The notes below the pieces were generated by a model that saw nothing but the letters and a program-made list of their open reading frames with translations, made no database searches and had not been told where the DNA came from. The position numbers and the translations under genes are program-made. 64,000 bases of DNA from Synaphobranchus kaupii (taxonomy: Eukaryota > Chordata > Actinopteri > Anguilliformes > Synaphobranchidae), in the NCBI GenBank assembly GCA_029718625.1, contig CM056376.1:85726356-85790355 (forward strand), read 5' to 3'. Of this stretch, positions 1-60,209 are shown in pieces (positions within the stretch are counted from its first letter, which is position 1; every line of letters begins with the position of its first letter).

Positions 1-480
1 GAGGTTCTGATGTAAGCTGAGTTTCATCTAAATTTTCTAGGGCGGGTGGGGGGTTGTGGTGGAGAGGGGGTGGACTGGACTGGACACCATGCCATTTCAG
101 GTGAGGTGAATGGGTGAGAGCCATCACAAGAAAGACGGGCACCTAGCTAGCACGCTGCCACTCTCTGATCATCGCTATGGCGTTGCAGTGTGCCACTGCA
201 ATGCCACGTCCATGTTTCGAGGCCAAGCATGCGTTAGCCAGGATGGAAACCCTGGGGCAGTCTGTCAGACAGACAGACGAAGGGACGGACGGACACACGG
301 ATGAGGGACACAGGGTACACCATTCAGGCTTGCCCACCGCTTGCTGTTGTAGGAGGGAATGTGGCCCCCCACTCACACCCAGTGATTTGTAGGCTGGACG
401 AGAGTGTAGGAGGAAGAAGGGAGAAACGGAGATAGAGCAAGAAGATTAATCACAGACAGACCCAATTAAACAACAGGACT
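1..480. other. Intronic, no feature
   Basis: Within usp6nl downstream of exon 13. A short degenerate (ACAG/ACGG)n stretch near 265-300; otherwise nothing recognised, and no further usp6nl exon. Confidence 0.5.
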
Positions 481-491
481 TTGATCCAAAC

Positions 492-1688
492 TAGGGGTGT
501 AACGGTATTAGACCCTCAAGGTATGATAACACAACAAATATTTTCACAAATACCAATCTATCTTTTGTATCGTCTATTTTTTTTTCTCCCTTTTAGAGCT
601 ATCATTAAAATGTACAACTCAGCCAGTTTATTTAATATTTATTTGCCTGGTTTTATACTGCATTTTCTTTAATGAACAAAAACAAGACACTGGACAGTAC
701 ATTTCTTCATATTTTAAACTATTTAATACATTTTCTAAAGAATAACTGTACAGAGTGGAAGTGATTACGGTATAATCTTGTATCCAACTACCATGTAGGC
801 TACAATTATCTATGGCAGATTATTGTTTTTAATGGATAAAAACAAAAATAATTTGCAATCAAATAATTTGGGACATATTGTTGTCCTTGAAACACTTAAC
901 AGGACATTTAATTAATTGGTTGAATTCTTCATTGAACTTTCATGTTAATGCATATGACTCAATGCACACTGGCTTATAATCACTATGCTTATAGTAACTA
1001 TGCAAGCACGCCAATTACCTTTGTGGTACAATGTAAATAAAACACTGGGGTAAATATTTAAAACACATATTTATAAACATACCATTGTAAAAGTTTAAAA
1101 TATGCTATTGCTTAACACTGTATCTCTCCTAGAGGTTTTGGAATATGCTCCATCATGTGGCTGTGCTACATGACTTGAGGCATGATGCTCGCAGATGCAG
1201 TAAGATAAGTTGTGTAAGTAAATGTTGCTTCTTTTAGCAATTCTTTATGCATTGCCTACAGATCAGGACCTTATTCTTTACCATGGTCCCATATTTGTTG
1301 TTAAAACCAAAGAAACCACACAGTCCCAGAGATGGACTCTTTGTAAATTTTACCAATGGCTGTTCAGCTATCGGATTCAGAACTTTCAAACACATGTACT
1401 GAAGGAAAATGTCAGGCATTCTTCATCTGACGTGAACTGTGAAGTGAACTGTCAAGTAGACTTGCAGAGTGTCAACAAATCAAACTACCGTAGATATTTC
1501 ATGAGCGGGAACATTCATAATGGGGATACAGTGTTGAGTATTGCTCCATTGTCTTGTGGTATTTTTGTCAGACTCGTGATAAAACTTGATTGTGTGAGGT
1601 CATCATACGTTAAGGTATACCGTTTGACTTACGATATTACTATTTTGCAATATATCATGGTCATAACCGATATATCGTTCCACCCCTA
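492..1688. mobile_element. hAT-like element with TAGGGGTG ends, defective
   Basis: Ends are TAGGGGTGTAACG on the left and CACCCCTA on the right, flanked by near-identical 8-bp sequences (ATCCAAAC at 484-491, GTCCAAAC at 1689-1696). The 8-bp duplication and TAGGGGTG ends fit hAT elements. On the minus strand about 1234-1419 reads GFFGFNNKYGTMV then LICRQC, resembling the BED zinc finger that starts many hAT transposases. No DDE/dimerisation region is seen, so it is non-autonomous. Confidence 0.72.
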
Positions 1689-1695
1689 GTCCAAA

Positions 1696-1982
1696 CACTG
1701 CAAAAAAGTCTGTCTTAACAAGTGTTTTAGTCATGTACTGAGACTGAAATCTTTTTTTTTTTCTTTTTCTCTCAAGTAGAAAATATTAGCTTGTTTTAAG
1801 TTACTTTTTGCTTGACAAGTGAAACTGTTGTACCCAATTGACAGATCTTGAAATGAGTAAAACGGTCTAACCTCACTGGCAATCTTTTTGCCTTATTGAG
1901 CAAAAAAATAAATATGATTTTAAGTCTAAACATAAGACTAAAATACTTGTTAAGATTTACTTATCTTTTGGTTTTTGCAGTG
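1696..1982. mobile_element. MITE with CACTGCAAAAA inverted ends
   Basis: Starts CACTGCAAAAAAG and ends TTTTTGCAGTG. It contains loosely mirrored internal segments (TTAACAAGTGTTTTAGTC on the left, GACTAAAATACTTGTTAAG on the right). This is the layout of a common fish foldback MITE. Its left edge coincides with the right target duplication of the neighbouring hAT-like element. Confidence 0.7.
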
Positions 1983-2398
1983 AACCTTTGTAAGTATGAC
2001 ATCCAAACCTTATGCAGTGTAGTGTTAGTGAGCTAAACTATATTCATTGGGTTAAAAAATCAAACTGTGTGTGTTCAGTGTACTAAGGGATCCAAACTTT
2101 GTGTGTGTTTAATGTTAGACATTCAAACTGCCTGTGCTGTGTGAGTGTGAGAGAGACCCAAAATATTGCGTGAGCTCAGTGGAAGCAAGAGCACTAAAAT
2201 GTGTTCTTACTCAGATTAATGCCCACTGAAATATTTGGTCAATGGATTTAGTTGCTCCCATGGACCCTTGTTGGATGGATGAGCGAGTGACATGGGTGAA
2301 CTCTTGGGGAGCTGGAAGGCCCCTTGGAGAATAGAATGAGAAAGGGGATTATCTACACTAAGCAGGAAGTGTCCATTCAGGCAGAGGTGGGGATTTAC

Positions 2399-50489
<48,091 letters not shown>

Positions 50490-50624
50490 CTCCCAACGTA
50501 GCGAGCGCCGTCTGTATCCCTGGCGGCCTCCGGGGCCCGCCCCCTTGCTCTGCACGCGCTCAGACTGCCGGGGACATGAGCAGAATGGGTAATAACAGAG
50601 GAGCATGGACCGGAGACAGAGCTA

Positions 50625-51300
50625 CAAACACACGGCTCACAGCCAGTTTGTGAGTGAGAGAAATAGTATGCGCGCTCATCTGCATTTATCGGTGTCCACT
50701 TGCGTTTGTCTGTGGGTGCGCACGGGTGGTCGTGTGTTTGCGTTTGTGCCCATGCCTAGTGGCACATGTTGCTTTGGATGCGTCATTACCTCTGTAATCT
50801 ACAGGTTCTCTCCCTGTCAGTCATGCTCACCTTATCTCTTAATTTCCTTTCCTCCTCTCTTCCAATCGCTATCAATTATTCTGTCTCTGTCTGGATACTG
50901 GATAGGTAAAGCATGTCACAGAGATTCATAGTGTGAAGCTGGCTTTGTGTGTGTGTTAATGAGCTACACTTTAGATTACAAAACAAACGACGACAAGTGA
51001 CTAGAGGAGATGTACTTGCCACGCAATTAGGCAGCAGCAATCATGTGATTGAGAAGGAGCTGCTAGCCAATTGGAGTTTATGAAACGTGACCACATGCAC
51101 TTGTCTTGGACAGACGGGGCATTCAGGTCCATTCGTCTTGCCTGCCCATTACAAGATTCCCTTTGTTCCTTCCCTTTGGTTCTAAATCCTCTATCCTCGA
51201 TATGCACTAATAGAAGTATTTTTTTTTTGAGTGTTCCAATATGTCATCCTGTTTGAATTCATCTGATTATTTTATTTATTTTATTTTGGCTACTGGATAA
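50625..51300. other. Upstream of usp6nl, no feature
   Basis: Immediate upstream flank of the CpG-rich promoter. No divergent exon is visible. Confidence 0.4.
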
Positions 51301-51447
51301 TATACAGTGAGCACCATAATTCATTGGACAGTGACAACATTTTTTGTTATTTTGGTTCTGTACTCGAGAACTTTGAGTTTGAAAGGATACAATGACAATG
51401 AACAGGGTTTGAACCGTTGAGAAATTATAGAACCTTTTGTACATAGT

Positions 51448-51463
51448 CCCCCCCCCCCCCCCC
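51448..51463 (+). repeat. Poly-C run, 16 nt
   Basis: Lies in the left arm of foldback copy 3; the mirrored right arm (about 54168) has only GGGG, so the run expanded after the element formed. Confidence 0.85.
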
Positions 51464-51694
51464 ATTTTCAGGCATCAAAAAATATTGGACAGCTTAACAT
51501 AATGTAGAATAAAGTTTTTAAAAAAAGTATATTTGGTGCATATCCTTTGCATGCCATGACTTCCTGATGTCTTATTTTCTGGTACTCCTACAAGTGATAC
51601 TATAACTTCTCTGTATTTGAATGGATCTCTATGGGAATTGGGGGGTGGGACTAGATTTAGCTGTAAATTACACTGGAACAGTATGGAACACATG

Positions 51695-53694
51695 GGGCCC
51701 TATCTTGGCGATCTTGGCGCTTAGTCTAAGCGCATGGCGCTAAGTCCATTTAGGGCGTGTCCAAGTCCACTTTTGCTATTTTAACGGCGTGTTTTTTTGG
51801 CGCTAAGCACGGCGCATGGCGCAACTGGGCTGAACCTAGTCGCTTCATTAATTATAGGTGTGTCTTGGGCGTGACATTCAATAAACCAATCAAAATGTCA
51901 TATCCCATTCCCTTTAAAAGCCTGCTTTTCCACCTTGGCAGATTGCTTATGATAGCGAAACAGACATGCTCGTGCGTGTTTAGTGTGATCAAGGAATAGG
52001 CTAAATGGAGTATGATCAATATTATTCGGACTAACCATTAGCCTATGAGTTCCCGGTAATTCCAGACAGGGCTGTTATTTTACAAAATATGTGCGGTTAA
52101 ATTTCGTTAAAAGGACCTGCAACAGCTGAGAATAAGCTATCAATGGCTTCAGTCTCACCTTAGAAAACGCCAAATTAGCCTGCTTGTTCAGCGAATTTCG
52201 TTTGATTATGCAATGAAAGTGTCAAACATCAATTCCAAGAGGCTGTTCTCATGGAGTTCTCGAAGTTCAAGCTTCATCCAAAGTTCATTAGGCTACCTGC
52301 ATAGTAGGCTAATATTGATTAATAACATACATACCGTTATTTTGCCTTAATGATGACACTAAATAGCCATACAATAAAGCTGTCAGGTTCGCAACCCATA
52401 AGTTCACGCATATTTCCCCTTGTTTAATAATGTCCTGTTTATGGAAATGTGACCAACCTGTTTTTACTCGTAGCATAATCCTTTAAAACAATCCACTTTC
52501 CCAGGAAGACCGTTAAACGTGCGACTTACAGCAGGGGAAACAGAACATGCAGCTCACGTGCAGAGAATGGCATTAACATTAATTGTGAATTAATTGTGTA
52601 ACGTGCTGCAAATTTGTTTTAGTTTCTAATTAGACGCTTAGTTCTCTTTAAAATCGTTTTGTTCAGTTAAGGAATAACGGGTGAAATCAGCTGGGTTTTA
52701 AACGGTGAGAGTATGGAAACCTGGTCACTGTAATTTAAAAAAATATGAAGGACGAAGAATAGCTAAGGTTACAATTTAGTTAACATGGTGACATCTCCGT
52801 TTTTTAACCATAGGCTATCGAAAAAAAACCTTATGCACAGCGAATTCGCTGTAGCCTAGGCTATTTGAAAAACAATAAATGCAATATTCACTGGACAAGG
52901 TTTTGAACTTTTTTCAGTCACAAACCATTCTATTTACTTACAGGCTGTATTCATAGATAAACAGAGCTGTATTGTAATGACATCTGAAGCGCATTTTCAG
53001 AACTTAAATGTCCGTCTATTGCCGTGCGCGAGTTTTCCATTGAATGACAATTCACGCATTAGGTGCAAAGACAATTCGCGCATTAGGCTTGATAGCTATA
53101 GGTGTTATCAGCTCCTTTTTAATGGATAGCCATTGTCCCGTACCATCGCACATCGCCTGGATGTTGATGGAGTGGGCTGAGAGCAATGTAATGTGGCATT
53201 GTTTCCCTTCGCTGAGGGAAAGGTATGTGGACCTATGGAACCTTTTATTATTATGCATTTTTGATATAGCCTACACAATAATAATATTTCACATTGTGAT
53301 CTAGATATTTTAGTCATGCCTGTGCACGCCCCTGTGTGTAACAGACAGGAGGGTATGCGCGTTGTGCACACGCCTATCTAGACGCACTTATATGCGCCGT
53401 TAAAATAGCATGTAAACAACTGCGACATGACTTTAGACCAGGTTTGTGGTGGTTCTAGCGCAAGCGCTTTCTGCTGGCTCAAGATAGCAATACGCCAAAA
53501 AGAATCCTGGCCACTCCTCATCTTAAGACCAACACGCCCAGTTCACTATGATGGCGCAAGACTAGTTAATGGCGCAATGCTAGTTTGACGGCGTAAGCGT
53601 TAGGCGTTATTATGGACCTAGCGCCGGGTGTAAGATAGCAAAGACACTTGCGTTTGCGTTAGCGCCGCTTTGCGCCGGGTGTAAGATAGGGCCA
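51695..53694. mobile_element. 2.0-kb Harbinger-like element nested in foldback copy 3
   Basis: Ends GGGCCCTATCTT and, inverted, TGGCCCTATCTT; ATG is repeated on both sides (51692-51694 and 53695-53697), and the host sequence ACATGGTTGGCTAAATGG is restored when it is removed. Both termini carry GGCGC-rich repeats. Near 53060-53210 on the minus strand HSINIQAMCD and DNGYPLK-like pieces recall PIF/Harbinger transposase, in shifted frames. Family uncertain; insertion borders are clear. Confidence 0.6.
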
Positions 53695-54339
53695 ATGGTT
53701 GGCTAAATGGATAACTTGAAGGGCTTCTTCTCCTGAATTATTTTTCCATAGAGTTCAATAGGAAAATTGGTCAGGAGAAACAACCCTTAAAGTGATCCAT
53801 CCACATCTACTGCATATCTGGCAGCAGAGTGATGGTTTGAGGCTCGTTTGATACCTCAGACCCTTGATGACTGACAGCCATTTCGCCAACCATGTATTCC
53901 ACACTGTTCCAGCATAATTTACAGCTAAATCTAGTCCCATCCCCCAATTCCCATAGAGATCCATTCAAATGCAGATAAGTTATAGTATTGCTTGTAAGAG
54001 TACCAATAAATAAGATATCATCAAAATAAGATAATAAAAGTCTTTTGATGTTGTTGGGTCACAGACATCAGGAAGTCATGGCATGCAAAGGGTATGTGAC
54101 CAAATAATAAAAATGATTACTTTATTTTACATTGTGTTAAACTGTCCAATATTTTTGATGCCCGAAAATGGGGAGGTTCTATAATTTCTAAACGGTTCAT
54201 CCGATATGGATGGAAATACCCTCAAATTAAAGCTGACAGTCTGCACTTTGTATCCTTTCAAACTCAAAGTGCTAGAGTACAGAACCAAAATAACAAAAAA
54301 TATGTAACTGTCCAATTAATTATGGTGCTCACTGTATAT

Positions 54340-55100
54340 TATATATTTAATGAATATTTTTTCAATGATGACTGAATACACACATACCCATATATGGACA
54401 CAAACATTTGTGTGCATGCGTTTACGTGTATATATCTATAAATGCACAAACACAGGGATTTCATGATGAAATGTTTGCATTCACCGTTAACTTGCCTTTA
54501 AGTGGATACAACCTTGGACTCCAATCTCACTTCCAAGTTCAAAGGGAGCTCTCTCCATCCATCTTTCTAAGTGACAATAACAGTAGCTCATCCTTGTCCC
54601 CAGATTGGAGATGACAGAGGGACTGTAATCCTGGATGACTCATGACCACAGGGGGGTTTCCAGCTAACGCTCGGTTTAATATCTTGGCTTAATATCTTTC
54701 CCATTCATCATTATGGAATCGCAACACATTACCATGGCAATACCGAATAAATAACAAACAAAAGCATAAACAAGCAAGAAACTTTGCCTTGAATGAAGTA
54801 CATATTCTCACTGGATCACAGTGTCGTTTATGAATTGTTCAGCTGTGCGTGTGTGCGTACATCAGAGGGAGGATGCGAGCATTCATCCTTGTACAAGATA
54901 TTTCAATCTCGATGGGGTATTCCTGGTTAAATTTAAAAAAGTGTGTTTAATTCATTAACTGTGTGCATTCACCACCGGCCAGCAGTGCAGTTCCTGCAGT
55001 GTGTTCATGCTGTGTGGGGAGTGCAGTCACTGCAATGCGCAGGAGTAAAGACCTGAAGCAGAAGAAGAGCCGTTTTGAGGAAAGGAACTGCTGCTTTTCC
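54340..55100. other. Intergenic, no feature
   Basis: AT-rich sequence between foldback copy 3 and the compound minisatellite. Confidence 0.4.
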
Positions 55101-55104
55101 CTCT

Positions 55105-55712
<608 letters not shown>

Positions 55713-55714
55713 TT

Positions 55715-56938
55715 ACATACACCAAGTGCTGCACACTTGTGTACATGTACATTCTAGCCTGTGAGAGATTGTGCAGTATGCTCTCCCTCAGCTTCACGTG
55801 CACATGCATATGTGTATGCATGAACACTTTCTTTGCATTGTATATAGCCAGTGTGTATAGAACATGCAGGGCCATAAATGCCTCTGTTGTGTAATGGAAA
55901 ATAGCAGGGAGCAGCTGCCCCTTGTTTTATCATAATGGAGAGAATCAGTTGCTGCAGCAGTTGTTCGGAAAGACAGGAAAACACATACAATACATAAAAC
56001 CATAAAAGCACGCACGCACGCACGCACGCACGCACTTATGGTTACAGTATGTTCGAAGGTGAAGGAGCTATGCGGTTGAGCCCGAGATGTGAACAGTCAT
56101 CAGTGGTCCTTCACTGGTTGCAGAAGGTCGTTGAGCGGTCGTTTCTCCCTTAGGTCCCTGTGCTCAGACTGATGGACGCTGGCTCCAGGCACAGTCTGTG
56201 GACTTGAACCCCCGACCCAGCACACTCATATCATTTGTACCAGTTTCTTCCCCAACGGTCACGCCGACTGTTCTTCTTAACACGACCTTCACAATCACCG
56301 CGTTGTGTGTGTGCGTGCATGTTAGTCAGAGCACACATTAGGAAGTCCACAAGCGCTATGCTCATAAATTCAGATTTCTTTTCCTTTTACTTTTGTAGTC
56401 TTTGGACAGAAGTCCCCGGCTTCCTGCGATTTCCACATCAGGTGCTGTCTTGTTGACAGGAAACAGTGATTTCATACAGGAACCAGTGAAAATGGGACAA
56501 TTTATAACTCAGTCCCGAAATGAATGCAGTGTAATCACCAGCTGTAACAGAGGCTTTGCTTTCTCGGGCAAAATTGTAGACTTGATTATGGAAAGAGCGC
56601 AAGTCAGAACAGTAATTTGTTTCATTTACAAAATCAAACCAGAACCTCTAAAATGATTTCATAGGCCATAGGGCAGGGAGAGCTCTGATAAACTCCCTGC
56701 TTTGACTAAGAACAGGGTTATGGAACAGACACACTCCATTATGGACACGGGCATGTCATCGCTTACCCACAAGGCTTTGCCCAAGATCCAACACGGTCAC
56801 ATCCATCCACATTACGCAGCTATGCCAGGCAACGCTCAGAACTAATCACTATCCATTTTAATTCCAAAGTGTTTTATAGGTTCTCTCTTGTTTAACAGCA
56901 CGGCAAGCAGCAACATACTGAACTGAGTGCGGAAGATG
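55715..56938. other. Intergenic, little recognised
   Basis: An (ACGC)n run at 56007 and a reversed SINE-like stretch near 56100-56225 (GTGGACTTGAACCCCCGACC is a reversed B-box-like motif). No gene. Confidence 0.35.
56007..56034 (+). repeat. (ACGC)n microsatellite
   Basis: Seven ACGC units. Confidence 0.9.
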
Positions 56939-56940
56939 TA

Positions 56941-57548
56941 CAGTGCATCCGGAAAGTATTCACAGCGCTTCACTTTTTCCACATTTTGTTCTGTTACAGC
57001 CTTATTCCAAAATTGATTAAATTCATTTTTTCCCTCAAAATTCTACACACAACACCCCATAATGACAATGTGAAAAAAGATTTTTGCAAATTTATTAAAA
57101 ATAAAAAAATAAAATTTCTCATTTACATAAGTATTCATACCCTTTGCTTTAACGTATTTTTAAAGTAACATATTTCATATTTGGTCGCATATCCTTTACA
57201 TGCTGTTACTTCCTGAAGTCTGTGACCATCAACATCAAAAAACTGTCGATATCTTATTTTCAGGTACTGTTACAAGCGATACTATAACCTCTCTGCATTT
57301 GAATGGATCTCTATGGAAATTGGGGGGTGAGACTAGATTCAGCTGTAAATTACACTGGTACAGTATGGAACACATGTCTGGCTAAATGGCTGTAAGTTAT
57401 CAAGGGTCTGAGCTATCAAACGAGCCCCAAACCATCACTCTGTTGCCAGATATGGAGTAGATGTGGATGGATCACTGCAAGGGTTATTTCTCCGGACTCA
57501 TTTTCCTATAGAACTCTATGGGGAAAAAAGTCAGGAGAAACAACCCTT
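56941..57548 (+). mobile_element. Foldback element, copy 4 (Tc1 end CAGTGCATCCGG), truncated at centre
   Basis: Begins exactly at CAGTGCATCC after TA, closely matches copy 1 (4363 onward) without the L2 insertion, and runs through the left arm to the palindrome centre (about 57505-57515). It stops at CAACCCTTAAACCC, where the 51-bp minisatellite begins; the right arm is missing. Confidence 0.78.
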
Positions 57549-57549
57549 A

Positions 57550-60205
57550 AACCCTTACCAGCTGTTACAGAGGTACAGACAGCTCTCATCACTGACACTG
57601 TATTATTACCAGCTGTTACAGAGGCACAGACAGCTCCCATCACTGACACTGCATTATTATGAGCAGTTACAGAGGCAGACAGCTCTCATCACTGACACTG
57701 TATTATTATGAGCTGTTACAGAGGGACAGACAGCTTCCATCACTGACACTGAATTATTATCAGTTGCTACAGAAGCACAGACAGCTCCCATCACTGACAC
57801 TGCATTATTATGAGCAGTTACAGAGGGAGACAGCTCTCATCACTGACACTGTATTATTATGAGCTGTTACAGAGGGACAGACAGCTTCCATCACTGACAC
57901 TGAATTATTATCAGTTGCTACACAGGCACAGACAGCTCCCATCACTGACACTGTATTAGTATCAGCTGTTACAGAGGCACAGACAGCTCCCATCACTGAC
58001 ACTGTATTATTATCAGCTGTTACAGAGGGACAGACAGCTTCCATCACTGACACTGTATTAGTATCAGCTGTTACAGAGGCACCGACAGCTCCCATCACTG
58101 ACACTGCATTATTATGAGCGGTTACAGAGGCAGACAGCTCTCATCACTGACACTGTATTAGTATCAGCTGTTACAGAGGCACAGACAGCTCCCATCACTG
58201 ACACTGTATTATTATCAGCTGTTACAGAGGGACAGACAGCTTCCATCACTGACACTGTATTAGTATCAGCTGTTACAGAGGCACAGACAGCTCTCATCAC
58301 TGACACTGAATTATTATCAGTTGCTACACAGGCACAGACAGCTCCCATCACTGACACTGTATTAGTATCAGCTGTTACAGAGGCACAGACAGCTCCCATC
58401 ACTGACACTGTATTATTATCAGCTGTTACAGAGGGACAGACAGCTTCCATCACTGACACTGTATTAGTATCAGCTGTTACAGAGGCACAGACAGCTCCCA
58501 TCACTGACACTGTATTATTATCAGCTGTTACAGAGGGACAGACAGCTTCCATCACTGACACTGTATTAGTATCAGCTGTTACAGAGGCACAGACAGCTCC
58601 CATCACTGACACTGCATTATTATGAGCGGTTACAGAGGCAGACAGCTCTCATCACTGACACTGAATTATTATCAGTTGTTACAGAGGCACAGAGAGCTCC
58701 TATCACTGACACTATTATTATGAGCGGTTACAGAGGCAGACAGCTCTCATCACTGACACTGTATTATTATGAGCTGTTACAGAGGCACAGACAGCTCCCA
58801 TCACTGACACTGTATTATCAGCTGTTACAGAGGGACAGACAGCTCCCATCACTGACACTATTATTATGAGCTGTTACAGAAGCACAGACAGCTCCCGTCA
58901 CTGACACTGTATTATTATCAGCTGTTACAGAGGCACAGACAGCTCCCATCACTGACACTGTATTATCAGCTGTTACAGAGGGACAGACAGCTCTCATCAC
59001 TGACATTGTATTATTATCAGCTGTTACAGAGGCACTGCCTCTGTAACCGCTCATGATAATGCAGTGTCATAATGCAGTGTCATAATAATGGGAGCTGTCT
59101 GTCCCTCTGTAACAGCTGATAATACAGTGTCAGTTCTGCCGGCGGGGCTTATGCCTCGCATCTCGAGAGTTGCTGTCCGGCTTCCTGTCCGTTGCCGCTT
59201 GCCCCTCCCTCCTTACCACCGCTGCCAGCTGCTCCCGCCGCCATCGGCGCCCGGTTCCCCACCATCACTGCCACCACATCTGGACTGTCATCTAGCTGCT
59301 GCAAATTATATTATCATGGACATTGGCTGTTTTGACCATGTTGGTCTTTAAGCCCTAGACCCTGAGCCGACCAGAGGAGGATGGGTTCCCCCATTGAGTC
59401 TGGTTCCTTCCAAGGTTTCTTCCTAGTTACACCAGGGAGTTTTTCCTTGCCACTGTTGCCTTTGGCTTGCTCTTGTGGGGGGTTTAGGCTGGGTTTTGCT
59501 GTGAAGTGCATTGTGACAACTTGTTGTGAAATGCGCTATATAAATAAATATTGATTGATTGAGACAGCTCCCATCACTGACACTGTATTATTATCAGCTG
59601 TTACAGAGGGACAGACAGCTCTCATCACTGATACTGTATTATTATCAGCTGTTACAGGGGCACAGACAGCTCTCATCACTGACACTGTATTATTATAAGC
59701 TGTTACAGGGGCACAGACAGCTTCCATCACTGACACTGTATTATTATCAGCTGTTACAGAGGCACAGACAACCCCCATCACTGACACTGTATTATTATCA
59801 GTTGGTACAGAGGCACAGACAGCTCCCATCACTGACACTGTATTATTATCAGCTGTTACAGAGGCACAGAGAGCTCCTATCACTGACACTGTATTATTAT
59901 CAGCTGTTACAGAGGCACAGATAGCTCCCATCACTGACACTGTATTATTATCAGCTGTTACAGAGGCACAGAAAGCTCCCATCACTGACACTGTATTATT
60001 ATCAGCTGTTACAGAGGCACAGACAACTCCCATCACTGACACTGTATTATTATCAGCTGTTACAGAGGCACAGACAACTCCCATCACTGACACTGTATTA
60101 TTATCAGCTGTTACAGAGGCACAGTCAGCTCCCATCACTGACACTATTATTATCAGCTGTTACAGAGGCACAGACAGCTCTTATCACTGACATTATAATA
60201 TCAGC
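57550..60205. repeat. 51-bp minisatellite, roughly 40 units, interrupted by an L2 fragment
   Basis: Unit: ACAGCTCCCATCACTGACAC, TGTATTATTATCAGCTGTTA, CAGAGGCACAG (51 bp). Variants differ in CTCCCA/CTCTCA/CTTCCA and GGCAC/GGGAC. Since 51 = 3 x 17, stop-free frames persist on both strands (17-residue repeats such as VSVMGAVCASVTADNNT on minus). Units at about 59036-59133 are inverted. An L2-like fragment (59134-59562) interrupts the array. Confidence 0.95.
59134..59562 (+). mobile_element. L2/CR1-type LINE 3' fragment with (ATTG)n tail
   Basis: Carries GAGGATGGGTTCCCCCATTG, TGGTTCCTTCCAAGGTTTCT, GGGAGTTTTTCCTTGCCACT and the tail GAAATGCGCTATATAAATAA followed by ATTGATTGATTGA. Same family type as 4663-5272 but a different subfamily (tail ATTG and not ATTGA). 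Confidence 0.75.
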
Positions 60206-60209
60206 TGTT

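Larger units (their letters stand above)
51305..54334. mobile_element. Foldback element, copy 3 (Tc1 end CAGTGAGCACCATAATT), with nested insertion
   Basis: TA-flanked. The left end CAGTGAGCACCATAATTCAT is mirrored at the right (ATTAATTATGGTGCTCACTG), and similarity continues through about 230 bp into the shared palindromic core, so the element alone is a single hairpin of about 1 kb. The left arm is broken at 51694 by a 2.0-kb insertion. It is the only copy in the window with both Tc1 ends of one type. Confidence 0.8.

Noticed and set aside
1222..1689. 155-codon plus frame inside the hAT-like element
   Set aside because: No similarity recognised; the opposite strand holds the more convincing BED-finger remnant.
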